Positions 32,225 to 45,000 of a stretch of DNA of 64,000 nt are shown piece after piece (position 1 is the stretch's first letter; each line of letters begins with the position of its first letter). The stretch comes from Hordeum vulgare subsp. vulgare. Lineage: Eukaryota > Streptophyta > Magnoliopsida > Poales > Poaceae. The stretch covers positions 411,377,081 to 411,441,080 of the forward strand of contig NC_058518.1 in NCBI RefSeq assembly GCF_904849725.1, given 5' to 3'. Position numbers and translations under genes: made by a program. Below the pieces are notes generated by a model. That model was not told the DNA's origin, searched no databases, and was given only the letters and a program-made list of their open reading frames with translations.

Positions 32225-35200
32225 TTACATTGTAATGAATCTAACACCCATACAGTTCTGGTGTCGATCATGTTTTGGCCGTGGAAGAGGTTTAGTCAGC
32301 GGGTCTGCTAAATTCAGATCCGTGTGCACTTTGCATATATTTACGTCATCTTCCTCGACGTAGTCGCGAATGAGGTTGAAGCGTCGTTTGATGTGTCTGG
32401 TCTTCTTGTGAAACCGTGGTTCCTTTGCTAAGGCAATGGCACCAGTGTTGTCACGGAACAAGGTTATTGGATTCAGTGCGCTTGGCACCACTCCAAGATC
32501 CGTCATGAACTGCTTCGTCCAGACACCCTCCTTAGCCGCCTCCGAGGCAGCCATGTACTCCGCTTCACATGTAGAATCTGCTACGACGCTTTGCTTGGAA
32601 CTGCACCAGCTTACTGCACCCCCATTAAGAATAAATACGTATCCGGTTTGCGACTTAGAGTCGTCCGGATCTGTGTCAAAGCTTGCATCGACGTAACCTT
32701 TTACGGCGAGCTCTTCGTCACCTCCATATACGAGAAACATCTCCTTAGTCCTTTTCAGGTACTTCAGGATATTCTTGACCGCTGTCCAGTGATCCACTCC
32801 TGGATTACTCTGGAATCTACCTGCCATACTTATGGCCAGGCTAACATCCGGTCTAGTGCACAGCATCGCATACATGATAGAACCTATGGCTGAAGCATAG
32901 GGGACGGAGCGCATATGCTCTCTATCTTCATCAGTTGCTGGGCACTGAGTCTTACTCAATCTCGTACCTTGTAAAACTGGCAAGAACCCTTTCTTGGACT
33001 GTTCCATTTTGAACCTCTTCAAAACTTTATCAAGGTATGTGCTTTGTGAAAGTCCTATCAGGCGTTTTGATCTATCCCTATAGATCTTAATGCCTAGAAT
33101 GTAAGCAGCTTCTCCTAGGTCCTTCATAGAGAAACTTTTATTCAAGTAACCTTTTATGCTCTCCAAAAACTCTACGCTGTTTCCAATCAGTAATATGTCA
33201 TCCACATATAATATTAGAAACGCCACAGAGCTCCCACTCACTTTCTTGTAAATACAAGATTCTCCAACCACTTGTATAAACCCAAATGCTTTGATCACCT
33301 CATCAAAGCGTTTGTTCCAACTCCGAGATGCTCGCACCAGTCCATAAATGGATCGCTGGAGCTTGCACACCTTGTTAGCATTCTTAGGATCGACAAAACC
33401 TTCGGGTTGCATCATATACAACTCTTCCTTAAGGAAACCGTTAAGGAACGCCGTTTTGACATCCACCTGCCAGATTTCATAATCGAAAAATGCAGCTATT
33501 GCTAACATGATTCTGACGGACTTAAGCATCGCTACGGGTGAGAAAGTCTCATCGTAGTCAACTCCTGGAACTTGTGAAAAACCCTTTGCCACAAGTCGAG
33601 CTTTATAAACGGTCACATTACCGTTAGCGTCCGTCTTCTTCTTAAAGATCCATTTATTCTGAATAGCCTTGCGGCTCTCAGGTAGTATCTCCAAAGTCCA
33701 CACTTTGTTCTCATACATGGATCCTATCTCGGATTTCATGGCTTCTAGCCATTTGTTGGAATCTGGGCCCACCATTGCTTCTTCATAATTTGCAGGTTCA
33801 TTGTTGTCCAACAACATGATTGATAAGACGGGATTACCGTACCACTCTGGAGCAGCGCGTGATCTCGTCGACCTGCGTGGTTCAACAGAAACTTGAACTG
33901 GAGTTTCATGATCATCATCATTAACTTCCTCCTCAACTGGCGTTGCAACGACAGAGGTTTCCCCTTGCCCTGCGCCACCATCCAGAGGGATGAGAGGTTC
34001 GACAACCTCGTCAAGTTCTATCTTCCTCCCACTCAATTCTCTCTCGAGAAACTCCTTCTCGAGAAAAGTTCCGTTCTTAGCAACAAACACTTTGCCCTCG
34101 GATTTGAGATAGAAGGTGTACCCAACTGTCTCTTTTGGGTAACCTATGAAGACGCATTTTTCCGCTTTGGGTTCCAGCTTTTCAGGCTGAAGCTTTTTGA
34201 CATAAGCATCACGTCCCCAAACTTTAAGAAACGACAACTTTGGCCTTTTGCCATACCACAGTTCGTATGGTGTCGTCTCAACGGATTTTGATGGTGCCCT
34301 ATTTAAAGTGAATGCAGCTGTTTCTAATGCATAACCCCAAAATGATAACGGCAAATCAGTAAGAGACATCATAGATCGCACCATCTCTAACAAAGTACGA
34401 TTACGACGTTCGGACACACCATTACGCTGTGGTGTTCCAGGCGGTGTTAACTGTGATACAATTCCACACTGTCTTAAGTGAGCACCAAACTCGAAACTCA
34501 GATATTCACCCCCACGATCAGATCGCAGGAACTTGATCTTCTTGTTACTATGATTTTCCACTTCACTCTGAAATTGCTTGAACTTTTCAAATGTTTCAGA
34601 CTTGTGCTTCATCAAGTAGACATAACCATATCTACTTAAATCGTCAGTGAAGGTGAGAAAATAACGATATCCGCCGCGTGCCTCCACGCTCATTGGACCA
34701 CATACATCGGTATGTATGATTTCCAATAAGTCACTTGCACGCTCCATTGTTTCGGAGAACGGAGTCTTAGTCATCTTGCCCATGAGGCATGGTTCGCACG
34801 TGTCAAGTGAATCAAAGTCAAGTGACTCCAAAAGTCCATCAGCATGGAGTTTCTTCATGCGCTTTACACCAATATGACCCAAGCGGCAGTGCCACAAAAA
34901 TATGGTGCTATCATTGTTTACTCTAACTCTTTTGGTCTCAGTGTTATGTATATGCATATCGCTATCAAGATTCAATATGAACAATCCTCTCACATTCGGT
35001 GCATGACCATAAAAGATGTTACTCATAGAAATAGAACAACCATTATTCTCAGACTTAAAAGAGTAACCGTCTCGCAATAAACAAGATCCAGATATAATGT
35101 TCATGCTCAACGCAGGCACTAAATAACAATGATTTAAGTTCATCACTAATCCCGATGGTAGCTGAAGTGACACTGTGCCGACGACGATTGCATCAACCTT

Positions 35201-36205
35201 GGAACCATTTCCTACGCGCATCGTCACTTCGTTTTTCGCCAGCCTTCGTCTATTCCGCAGTTCCTGCTTCGAGTTGCAAATATGAGCAACAGAACCGGTA
35301 TCAAATACCCAGGCACTACTAGGAGAGCCGGTTAAGTACACATCAATAACATGTATATCAAATATACCTGATTTTTCTTTGCCCGCCTTCTTATCTGCCA
35401 GATACTTGGGGCAATTGCGCTTCCAGTGACCCATACCCTTGCAATAGAAACACTCCGTTTCAGGCTTAGGTCCAGCTTTGGGTTTCTTCGGCGGATTGGC
35501 AACAGGTTTGCCGCTCTTCTTCGAATTGCCCTTCTTGCCTTTGCCGTTTCTCTTGAAACTAGTGGTCTTATTTACCATCAACACTTGATGCTCTTTACGG
35601 AGTTCAGACTCTGCGACCTTCAACATCGCAAACAACTCGCCGGGAGACTTGTTCATCCCTTGCATGTTGTAGTTCAACACAAAGCCTTTGTAGCTTGGCG
35701 GCAGTGATTGAAGGATTCTGTCAGTGATAGCTTCTTGCGGGAGTTCAATCCCCAGTTCAGCTAGACGGTTTGAGTACCCAGACATTTTGAGCACATGTTC
35801 ACTGACAGACGAGTTTTCCTCCATCTTGCAAGCATAGAATTTATCGGAGGTCTCATACCTCTCGATCCGGGCGTTCTTCTGAAAGATAAACTCCAACTCC
35901 TGGAACATCTCAAATGCTCCATGACGCTCAAAGCGACGTTGAAGTCCCGGTTCTAAGCCATACAAGACTGCACATTGAACTATTGAGTAGTCCTCCTTAC
36001 GTGCTAACCAAGCGTTCTTAACGTCCTGATCAGCCGTAGCGGGTGGTTCATCTCCTAGCGCAGCATTAAGGACATAATCCTTCTTCCCAGCTTGTAAGAT
36101 TAGCTTAAGATTACGAGCCCAGTCTACAAAGTTGCTTCCATCATCTTTCAACTTAGCTTTCTCTAGGAACGTATTAAAATTCAGGATGACTGTCGCGTGA
36201 GCCAT
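32225..36205 (-). CDS. Gag-pol polyprotein of Angela/BARE-type copia element
   Basis: One uninterrupted frame of 1326 codons encodes capsid, protease, integrase, reverse transcriptase and RNase H, which assemble particles and copy and integrate the element. Gag fills about residues 1-250, with a zinc knuckle CFYCKGMGHWKRNC at 252-265. The protease motif WVFDTGS is near 299-305. The integrase zinc finger uses H439, H444, C470 and C473. Its catalytic triad appears as D500, D563 and E599. Reverse transcriptase has YVDD at 1000-1003. RNase H (YVDASFDTD) and the end NCMGVRFITM follow. Possible damage: YGLVRASRSWN near 954-964, where copia RTs normally have YGLKQASRSWN, and VWGRDAYVKK near 662-670, where C is usual at the R. 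Whether it is still active is therefore uncertain. Confidence 0.95.
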   Translation of the reverse strand: MAHATVILNFNTFLEKAKLKDDGSNFVDWARNLKLILQAGKKDYVLNAALGDEPPATADQDVKNAWLARKEDYSIVQCAVLYGLEPGLQRRFERHGAFEMFQELEFIFQKNARIERYETSDKFYACKMEENSSVSEHVLKMSGYSNRLAELGIELPQEAITDRILQSLPPSYKGFVLNYNMQGMNKSPGELFAMLKVAESELRKEHQVLMVNKTTSFKRNGKGKKGNSKKSGKPVANPPKKPKAGPKPETECFYCKGMGHWKRNCPKYLADKKAGKEKSGIFDIHVIDVYLTGSPSSAWVFDTGSVAHICNSKQELRNRRRLAKNEVTMRVGNGSKVDAIVVGTVSLQLPSGLVMNLNHCYLVPALSMNIISGSCLLRDGYSFKSENNGCSISMSNIFYGHAPNVRGLFILNLDSDMHIHNTETKRVRVNNDSTIFLWHCRLGHIGVKRMKKLHADGLLESLDFDSLDTCEPCLMGKMTKTPFSETMERASDLLEIIHTDVCGPMSVEARGGYRYFLTFTDDLSRYGYVYLMKHKSETFEKFKQFQSEVENHSNKKIKFLRSDRGGEYLSFEFGAHLRQCGIVSQLTPPGTPQRNGVSERRNRTLLEMVRSMMSLTDLPLSFWGYALETAAFTLNRAPSKSVETTPYELWYGKRPKLSFLKVWGRDAYVKKLQPEKLEPKAEKCVFIGYPKETVGYTFYLKSEGKVFVAKNGTFLEKEFLERELSGRKIELDEVVEPLIPLDGGAGQGETSVVATPVEEEVNDDDHETPVQVSVEPRRSTRSRAAPEWYGNPVLSIMLLDNNEPANYEEAMVGPDSNKWLEAMKSEIGSMYENKVWTLEILPESRKAIQNKWIFKKKTDANGNVTVYKARLVAKGFSQVPGVDYDETFSPVAMLKSVRIMLAIAAFFDYEIWQVDVKTAFLNGFLKEELYMMQPEGFVDPKNANKVCKLQRSIYGLVRASRSWNKRFDEVIKAFGFIQVVGESCIYKKVSGSSVAFLILYVDDILLIGNSVEFLESIKGYLNKSFSMKDLGEAAYILGIKIYRDRSKRLIGLSQSTYLDKVLKRFKMEQSKKGFLPVLQGTRLSKTQCPATDEDREHMRSVPYASAIGSIMYAMLCTRPDVSLAISMAGRFQSNPGVDHWTAVKNILKYLKRTKEMFLVYGGDEELAVKGYVDASFDTDPDDSKSQTGYVFILNGGAVSWCSSKQSVVADSTCEAEYMAASEAAKEGVWTKQFMTDLGVVPSALNPITLFRDNTGAIALAKEPRFHKKTRHIKRRFNLIRDYVEEDDVNICKVHTDLNLADPLTKPLPRPKHDRHQNCMGVRFITM

Positions 36206-37447
36206 GATCTACACCACAAATATATTCAAAGTGGACTTAGACTATGTTCAAGATAATTAGAGTTTAACTTAATCAAATTATATGCTAAACTCCCACTCAA
36301 AAAGTACATCTCTCTAGTCATTTGAGTGGTTCATGATCCACTTACACTATCCCAAGTCCGATCATCACGTGAGTTGAGTATAGTTTCAGTGGTAAGCATC
36401 CCTATGCTAATCATATCCACTATATGATTCATGATCGACCTTTCGGTCTCATGTGTTCCGAGGCCATGTCTGCACATGCTAGGTTCGTCAAGCTTAACCC
36501 GAGTGTTCCGCGTGCGCAACTGTTTTGCACCCGTTGTATGTGAACGTTGAGTCTATCACACCCGATCATCACGTGGTGTCTCGAAACGACGAACTGTAGC
36601 AACGGTGCACAGTCGGGGAGAACACAATTTCGTCTTGAAATTTTAGTGAGAGATCACCTCATAATGCTACCGTCGTTCTAAGCAAAATAAGGTGCATAAA
36701 AGGATTAACATCACATGCAATTCATAAGTGACATGATATGGCCATCATCACGTGCTTCTTGATCTCCATCACCAAAGCACCGGCACGATCTTCTTGTCAC
36801 CGGCGCCACACCATGATCATCCATCAACGTCTTGCCATCGGGGTTGTCGTGCTACTTATGCTATTACTACTAAAGCTACATCCTAGCAAAATAGTAAACG
36901 CATCTGCAAGCACAAACGTTAGTATAAAGACAACCCTATGGCTCCTGCCGGTTGCCGTACCATCGACGTGCAAGTCGATATTTCTATTACAACATGATCA
37001 TCTCATACATCCAATATATCACATCACATCGTTGGCCATATCACATCACAATCATACCCTGCAAAAACAAGTTAGACGTCCTCTAATTTTGTTGTTGCAT
37101 GTTTTACGTGGTGACCAAGGGTATCTAGTAGGATCCCATCTTACTTACGCAAACACCACAACGGAGATATATGAGTTGCTATTTAACCTCATCCAAGGAC
37201 CTCCTTGGTCAAATCCGATTCAACTAAAGTTGGAGAAACCGACACTTGCCAGTCATCTTTGAGCAAAGGGGGTTACTCATAACGATGAAACCAGTCTCTC
37301 GTAAGCGTACGAGTAATGTCGGTCCAAGCCGCTTCAATCCAACAATACCGCGGAATCAAGAAAAGACTAAGGAGGGCAGCAAAACGCACATCACCGCCCA
37401 CAAAAACTTTTGTGTTCTACTTGAGAAGACATCTACGCATGAACCTA
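36206..37447 (-). other. Untranslated leader of the young copia element
   Basis: A 1.2 kb leader between primer binding site and gag start is normal for this family. Its sequence is related, inverted, to 42035-43280 in the old copia copy. The 174-codon frame on the + strand at 36738-37262 is an antisense shadow. Confidence 0.75.
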
Positions 37448-37460
37448 GCTCAGGATGCCA
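37448..37460 (-). other. Primer binding site of the young copia element
   Basis: The minus strand reads TGGCATCCTGAGC just after the 5' LTR. It resembles the initiator-tRNA site TGGTATCAGAGC with changes. The old copy at 42022 has TGGCATCATGAGC. Confidence 0.65.
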
Positions 37461-37461
37461 C

Positions 37462-39283
37462 TGTTGGGGGAACGTCGCATGGGAAACAAAATTTTTCCTA
37501 CGCGCACGAAGACCTATCATGGTGATGTCCATCTACGAGAGGGGATGAGTGATCTACGTACCCTTGTAGACCGTACAGCAGAAGCGTTAGAGAACGCGGT
37601 TGATGTAGTGGAACGTCCTCACGTCCCTCGATCCGCCCCGCGAACAATCCCGCGATCAGTCCCACGATCTAGTACCGAACGGACGGCACCTCCGCGTTCA
37701 GCACACGTACAGCTCGACGATGATCTCGGCCTTTTTGATCCAACAAGAGAGACGGAGAGGTAGAAGAGTTCTCCGGCAGCGTGACGGCGCTCCGGAGGTT
37801 GGTGATGACCTTGTCTCAGCAGGGCTCCGCCTGAGCTCCGCAGAAACGCGATCTAGAGGAAAAACCGTGGAGCTATGTGGTCGGGCTGCCGTGGAAAAAT
37901 CGTCTCAAATCAGCCCTAAAACCTCCGTATATATAGTTGGGAGGGAGGGGGCCTTGCCTTGGGGCTCAAGGAGCCCCAAGGGGGTCGGCCGAGTCCAAGG
38001 GGGAGGACTCTCCCCCCCCAAACCGAGTTGGACTAGGTTTGGTGGGAGGGAGTCCCCCTTCCTTCCCACCTCCTCCTTTTTTTTTCTTTCTCTCTTGATT
38101 TTCTTCTCCTTGGCGCATAGGGCACTTGTGGGCTGTCCCACCAGCCCACTAAGGGCTGGTGTGTCTCCCCCAAGGCCTATGGGCTTCCCCGTGGTGGGTT
38201 GCCCCCCCAGTGAACTTCCGGAACCCATTCGTCATTCCCGACACATTCCCGGTAACTCCGAAAATCTTCCGGTAATCAAATGAGATCATCCTATATATCA
38301 ATCTTCGTTTCCGGACCATTCCGGAAACCCTCATGACGTCCGTGATCTCATCCGGGACTCCGAACAACATTCGGTAACCAACCATATAACTCAAATACAC
38401 ATAAAACAACGTCGAACCTTAAGTGTGCAGACCCTGCGGGTTTGAGAACTATGTAGACATGACCCGAGAGACTCCTCGGTCAATATCCAACAGCGGGACC
38501 TGGATGCCCATATTGGATCCTACATATTCTACGAAGATCTTATCGTTTGAACCTCAGTGCCAAGGATTCGTATAATCCCGTATGTCATTCCCTTTGTCCT
38601 TCGGTATGTTACTTGCCCGAGATTCGATCGTCAGTATCCGCATACCTATTTCAATCTCGTTTACCGGCAAGTCTCTTTACTCGTTCCGTAATACAAGATC
38701 CCGCAACTTACACTAAGTTACATTGCTTGCAAGGCTTGTGTGTGATGTTGTATTACCGAGTGGGCCCCGAGATACCTCTCCGTCACACGGAGTGACAAAT
38801 CCCAGTCTTGATCCATACTAACTCAACCAACACCTTCGGAGATACCTGTAGAGCATCTTTATAGTCACCCAGTTACGTTGCGACGTTTGATACACACAAA
38901 GCATTCCTCCGGTGTCAGTGAGTTATATGATCTCATGGTCATAGGAATAAATACTTGACACGCAGAAAACAGTAGCAACAAAATGACACGATCAACATGC
39001 TACGTCTATTAGTTTGGGTCTAGTCCATAACGTGATTCTCCCAATGACGTGATCCAGTTATCAAGCAACAACACCTTGTTCATAATCAGAAGACACTGAC
39101 TATCATCGATCAACTGGCTAGCCAACTAGAGGCATGCTAGGGACGGTGTTTTGTCTATGTATCCACACATGTAAATGAGTCTTCATTCAATACAATTATA
39201 GCATGGATAATAAACTATTATCTTGATACAGGAATTATAAGAATAACTATATTTATTATTGCCTCTAGGGCATAATTCCAACA
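37462..39283 (-). repeat. 5' LTR of the young copia element
   Basis: 1822 bp, about 98.6% identical to 30353-32172 by eye count. The TATA box on the minus strand is at about 37928-37935. Confidence 0.93.
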
Positions 39284-39288
39284 TCACC

Positions 39289-39748
39289 CCGCCGGCCTCG
39301 TTGAAACCGAAGTAGGACATTTCAGTACTTCATTGACTGAAAAGGTATCTTCGATTTACCGCGGGCCGAAGAGGTGTGTATAAGGGCCAAAAAGTGAATG
39401 TTAGTGACCCGTGGACCGAAGAGATGAATTCGGCCACGGAGGTCGTGATAAGGCCGAGTGCCTTCTTCCTCCAGTCGGTAATTTTCTCTTTGACTTCTCT
39501 CGCCTTTCTCTCGTGATTTTTTGCCGACCTCCTTCGTTTTCCAACCAATCTCGCATCCAATCCGCAGAAATAGTAGAGCATAGCCATCCATGACGACCGA
39601 GGGTCCGTTCTATCAATGGGGGTAGCTTTTTGGCATGAAGTGAGCATAGGTGAGGAGGAGCCACACTCGGTGGAGGTGCAGCTCGGGAGGAGGTGGTGGT
39701 GAGAAGGAGGTGTGGTTTGGGGGGAGTGGAGGAGGCGCTGGTGGCGAT
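39289..39748. other. Left flank of the old copia insertion
   Basis: GC- and CT-rich sequence between the young copia element and the solo LTR. No conserved frame was recognised. It may be the 5' part of the element or gene that also contains the sequence after 48878, which reads on from GAACC. Confidence 0.4.
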
Positions 39749-39753
39749 GAACC

Positions 39754-41531
39754 TTTTGGAAATATGCCTTATAGGCAATAATATATTGGTTATTATTATA
39801 TTTCCTTATTTATGATAGTCGTTTATTATCCATGCTAGAATTGTATTGATTGAAAATTCAAATACATGTGTGAATACATAGACAACACTATGTCCCTAGT
39901 GAGCCTCTAATGGACTAGCTCGTTGATCAAAGATGGTCAAGGTTTCTTGGCCATAGAAAAGAGTTGTCATTTGATAACGGGATCACATCATTAGGAGAAT
40001 GATGTGATGGACAAGATCCAAACTACAAACATAGCATATGATCATGTCAGTTTATTGCTATTGTTTTCTGCATGTCAAGTATCTGTTTCTATGACCATGA
40101 GATCATGCAACTCCCGGGCACCGCAGGAATGCCTTGTGTGTATCAAACATCACAACGTAACTGGGTGACTATAAAGGTGCTCTACAGGGATATCCGAAGG
40201 TGTCTATTGGGCTGGCGTGAATCGAGACTGGGATTTTTCACTCCGTATGACGGAGAGGTATCTTTGGGGACACTCGGTAATACAACATCACAATGAGCTT
40301 GCAAGCAATGTGACTAAGGAGTTAGTCATGAGATCTTGTATTCCTGCACTTGTAAAGAGACTTGCCGGTAACGAGATTGAATTAGGTATGGAGATACCGA
40401 CGATCGAATCTCGGGCAAGTAACATACCGATGGACAAAGGGAACTGCATACGGATTGATTGAATCCTTGACATCGTGGTTCGACCGATAGAGATCTTCGT
40501 AGAATATGTAGGAACCAATATGGGTATCCAGGCCCCGCTATTGGTTATTGACCGTAGAGGTGTCTCGGTCATGTCTGCATAGTTCTCGAACCCACAACGT
40601 CTGCACACTTAACATTCAGTGACGCTAGAGTAGTATTGGGATATGTATGTTGGTGGCCGAATGTTGTTCGGAGTCCTGGATGAGATCCCGGATGTTACGA
40701 GGAGCTCCGAAATGGTCCGGAGGTAAAGATTTCTATATGGGAAGTCCTATTTTGGCTACCGGAAAAGTTTCAGGTTTTATCGTTATTTGTACCGGAAAGC
40801 TTGTGGGAGGTTCCAGAGGGTTCCGGAGGAGTCCGGAAGGGTCCCTCCAGCCCCTAGGACATGCATGGACTGTAAGGGGGCGTCCAAGCCTTGTTGGTCC
40901 AGCCCCCAAGGGCCCATGCAGTTGGGAGGGAAGAGTCCCTAAAGGGGAAGGCACCTCCTAGGTGCTTTGGGGAGGGAGGAAACCTCCCTAGGCCCACGTC
41001 CCCTCCTTGGAGGAGGGGCTATGCTGCGAACCAACTCTCCTCCTTGCTTCCTATATATAGTCGGGGAGAGGTAGGGGCTGTACACACCAATTCCGACGCC
41101 CCGATGGCAGCCCTACCTCTCCCATAACTCCGTTTTCTTCTCAGATCGGTTCCGGCAGCGCTTGGCGAAGCCTTGGTGGCACTGCTCCACCATCATCTCC
41201 ACCATGCCGTCGTGCTGGTTGAGATCCCATCTACTTATCCTTCCTCTCTTGTTGGATCAAGAAGGAGGAGACGTCATCGAGTCGTACGTGTGCTGAACAC
41301 AGAGGTGTCGTCCGTTCGAAGCTTGATCGGGAAGGTTCGTGATGAGATTGCGGGACGAATCGTGATTGGATCGCGAAGACATTCGACTATATCGACCGCG
41401 TTATATACGCTTCCGCTTAGTGATATACAAGGGTATGTAGATGCATTCCCCCTCTCGTAGATGGTCATCACCATGGATAGATCTTGTGTGCGCGTAGGAA
41501 TTTTTTGTTTCCCATGCGACGTTCCCCAACA
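39754..41531 (+). mobile_element. Solo LTR, Angela-type, TSD GAACC
   Basis: 1778 bp. The start has decayed to TTTTGGAAATATGCC (TGTTGG in the partner) and the end is CCCCAACA. GAACC lies on both sides (39749-39753 and 41532-41536), so this LTR stands alone between matching duplications, the mark of LTR-LTR recombination. CTATATATAG at 41051-41060 is the promoter box. It differs from 47098-48877 by several percent. Confidence 0.85.
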
Positions 41532-41844
41532 GAACCTTGGTGGGAGGTAGCCGAAGTCCAACCCCCGGGAGCCAAAGGGTAGGCAGTGGTGGTGGCCGGT
41601 GGTGCAAGGACTCCGTGAGGTGGCGGATGGCAGTGAGATGAAGATATGAGCAAGAAGCAACGACCTACTCGTCGAAGGTATAACCATGTCGTTGTATATT
41701 TTCTCTAACTATTCTTGTATGTGCATATTAAGTTTTACTGTTTAGTTCATGTAGATGAGTCATATTGCATGCTTGTAGTGTTAATTCTTGTGTGGTAGTA
41801 TTTTAGTGCTTAGTTAGTTAAGATGGGATTATTTTTCGTTGGGA
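41532..41844 (+). repeat. Copy 1 of a duplicated flank
   Basis: This 313 bp matches 48878-49198. Both begin GAACCTTGGTGGG directly after an LTR end. Here it stops at GGGA and continues into the inside of an LTR. Confidence 0.88.
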
Positions 41845-42020
41845 CGGATCGTGATTGGATCGCGAAGACGTTCGACTACATCGACCACGTCATATACACT
41901 TTCGCTTAGCTATCTACAAGGGTAGGTAGATGCAACCCCCTCTCATAGATGGTCATCACCATGGATAGATCTTGTGTGCGCGTAAGAATTTTTTTGTTTC
42001 CCATGCGACGTTCCCCAACA
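41841..42020 (+). repeat. Truncated 5' LTR of the old copia copy
   Basis: Only the last 180 bp of the LTR, ending CCCCAACA, are present. They are joined at a GGGA microhomology to the duplicated flank and followed by the primer binding site (TGGCATCATGAGC at 42022). Confidence 0.85.
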
Positions 42021-45000
42021 GTGGCATCATGAGCTAGGTCTATGCGTAGATGACATCTCGAGTAGAACACAAAGGAGGTTGTGGGCATTGATATTCAGAT
42101 TGCTTCCCTCCTTAGTCTTTTCTTGATTCAGTGGTATTGTTGGATGAAGCGGCTCACACCAACCTTACTCGTACGCTTAAGAGAGACCGGTTCCATCGAC
42201 TAACATGCAACTTGTTGCATAAAGATGGCTGGCGGGTGTGTGTTTCTCCAACTTTAATTGAATCGGATTCGACAAAGGCGGTCCTTGGAGAAGGTTAAAT
42301 AGCAACTTGTGTATCACCTTGTGGTTTTGCGTAAGTAAGATACATTCTTGCTAGAAATCCATAGCAGCCACGTAAAACATGTAACAACAAATTAGAGGAC
42401 GTCTAACTTGTTTTTGCAGGGTATGTTGTGATGTGATATGACATGATGTGATATATTTGATGTATGAGATGATCATGTTGTAATAGTTAAATATCGACTT
42501 GCATGTCGATGCCACGGCAACTGGCAGGAGCCATAGGGTTGTCTTTAATTATTTTGCATTTGGAGATGCTTTACTTTATCGCTAAGAGGTAGCAATAGTA
42601 GTATGAGCATAGTTGGCGCGACAACCTCAATGGCAGCAAGATGATGGAGATCATGATGATGCAGATCATGGTGTTATGCCGGTGATGATGGAGATCATGT
42701 TGGTGCTTCGTGATGGAGATCAAGAGCACAAGATCATGGCCATATCATGTCAATTATGAATTGCATGTGATGTTAATCCTTTTATGCACCTTATTTTTCT
42801 CAGGACGATGGTAGCATTATAAGGTGATCCCTCACTAAAATTTCAAGATAAAATTGTGTTCTCCCCAAGTGTGCACCGTTGCGACAGTTCATCGTTTCGA
42901 GACACCACGTGATGATCGGGTGTGATAGACCCTACGTTCACATACAACGGGTGCAAAATAGTTGCACACACGGAACACTCGGGGTTAAACTTGACGAGCC
43001 TAGCATGTATAGACATGGCCTCAGAACACAAGATACCAAAAGGTCGAACATGAGTCATATAGTAGATATGATCAACATAGAGATGTTCACCATTGAAGTC
43101 AACTTAACTCATGTGATGATCGGACTTGAGTTGGTGAATTTGGATCATGTGTCACTCGAATGACTAGAGGGATGTCAATTTGAGTGGGAGTTCTTAAGTA
43201 ATATGATTAATTGAACTTATTATAATGAACATAGTCAAAATGTCTTTGCAAATTATGTTGTAGCTTGTGCTGTAGTTCTACTTTTTTTTTATATGTTCCT
43301 AGAGAAAACTTAGTTGAAAGATGATAGTAGAAATTATGCAGACTGGGTCCGTAAACTGAGAATTGTCCTCATTGCTGCACAGAAGGCTTATGTCCTTAAT
43401 GCACCGCTCGGTGTGCTACCCCCAAGCGCCGTGTGTGGATGTTGTGAACATCTGACATACACATTTTTTATGACTATGTGATAGTTCAATGAGTAATGCT
43501 TAGCATCTTAGAATTGAGCCACCCAAGATGTTATGAACGTCACGGAGCATATGAGATGTTCCAAGAGCTGAAATTAAGATTTCAGGCTCCTGGCAGTGTT
43601 GATAGGCCTGAGACCTCCGACAAGATTCTTGGTCTACAAAGTAAGGGAGAAAAGCTCAATCGTTCGGCATGTGCACATATTGTCTGGGTACTACAATCGC
43701 TTGAACCGAGTGGGAGTTGATCTTCCAGATAATATAGTGATTGACATAGTTCTCCAAAGTCACTCCACCAAGCTATTGGAGCTTCGTGATGAACTATAAC
43801 ATATCAGGGATGCACAAGATGATCGCTAAGTTATTCGCGATGTTTGACACTACGAAAGTAGAAATCAAGTAGGAGCATCAATTGTTGATGGTTAGTAAAA
43901 CCACTAGTTTCTAGAAGGGCAAGGGCAAGAAGGGATACTTCATGACTGACAAACCAGTTGCCGCTCTAGTAAAGAAACCCAAGGTTGAACCCAAACCCGA
44001 GACTAAGTGCTTCTAAAAATGAGGGGAATGGTCACTGAAGCAGCACTGCCCTAGATACTTTGTAGATGAGAGGGTCGACAAAGTAGACAAAAGTATATTG
44101 GATATACATGATATTGATGTATACCTTACTAGTACTCCTATTAGCACCAGGGTATTAGATACCGGTTCAGTTGCTAAATGTTAGTAATTCAAAATTATAG
44201 CTACATAATAAACAGATACTAGCAAGGGTGAGGTGGCGATGTGGGTTGGAAGTAATTCCAAGGATGATGTGATCAACCCTCTGCCTTCGGGATTAGTGTT
44301 AAACCTAAATATTGATTGGTGTTTGCGTTGAGCTTGAACATGATTGGATAATGTTTACTGCAACACGATTATTCATTTAAAGAGAATAATGGTTACTCTG
44401 TTTACTTGGATAAAAACCTTCAATGGTCATGCACCTAATATGAATGGTTTATTGAATCTCGACCATAGTGATACACATGTTCATAATATTAATGCCAAAA
44501 GATACAAAGTAGTAATGATAGTACCACTTACTTGTGGTACTACCGCTTGAGTTATATTGATATAAAACGCATGAAGAATCTCCATGCCGATGGATCTTTG
44601 GACTCACTCGTTTTTGAATCGTTGAGACATGCGGACCATGCCAATTGGTAACGCATGAATAAACTCCATGTAGATGGACTGTTTGGACTCACTTGATTTT
44701 GAATCACTTGAGACATGCAAATCATGCCACACAGACAAGATGACCGAAGGCCTCGTTTTTCCAGTAAGATGGGACGAGTAAGTGACTGGATGGAAATAAT
44801 ACATTTTGATGTATGTAGTCCAATGAGTGCCGAGGCATGCAGTGGATATCGTTATGTTCTTACTTCACTGATGATTTGAGTAGATACATGTGTATTTTCT
44901 TGATGAATCACAAGTATGAAATATTGAAAAAGGTTCAAGCTATTTTAGAGTGAAGTTGAAGATTGTCGTGACAAGAGGATAATATGTCTATGATGTGACC

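Larger units (their letters stand above)
30353..39283 (-). mobile_element. Full-length Angela/BARE-1-type Ty1/copia element, TSD TCACC
   Basis: The 5' LTR is 37462-39283 and the 3' LTR is 30353-32172. The minus-strand terminus TGTTGGAATTATGCC is typical of the BARE-1/Angela/WIS group. TCACC lies at 30348-30352 and 39284-39288. The LTRs differ at about 25 positions in 1.82 kb by eye, about 1.4%. With the grass rate commonly used (1.3e-8 per site per year) that is roughly half a million years. The gag-pol frame is uninterrupted. Confidence 0.95.

Noticed and set aside
36738..37262. 174-codon plus-strand ORF
   Set aside because: It lies in the leader of the minus-strand copia element, has no domain, and the leader's inverted relative at 42-43 kb does not keep it open.
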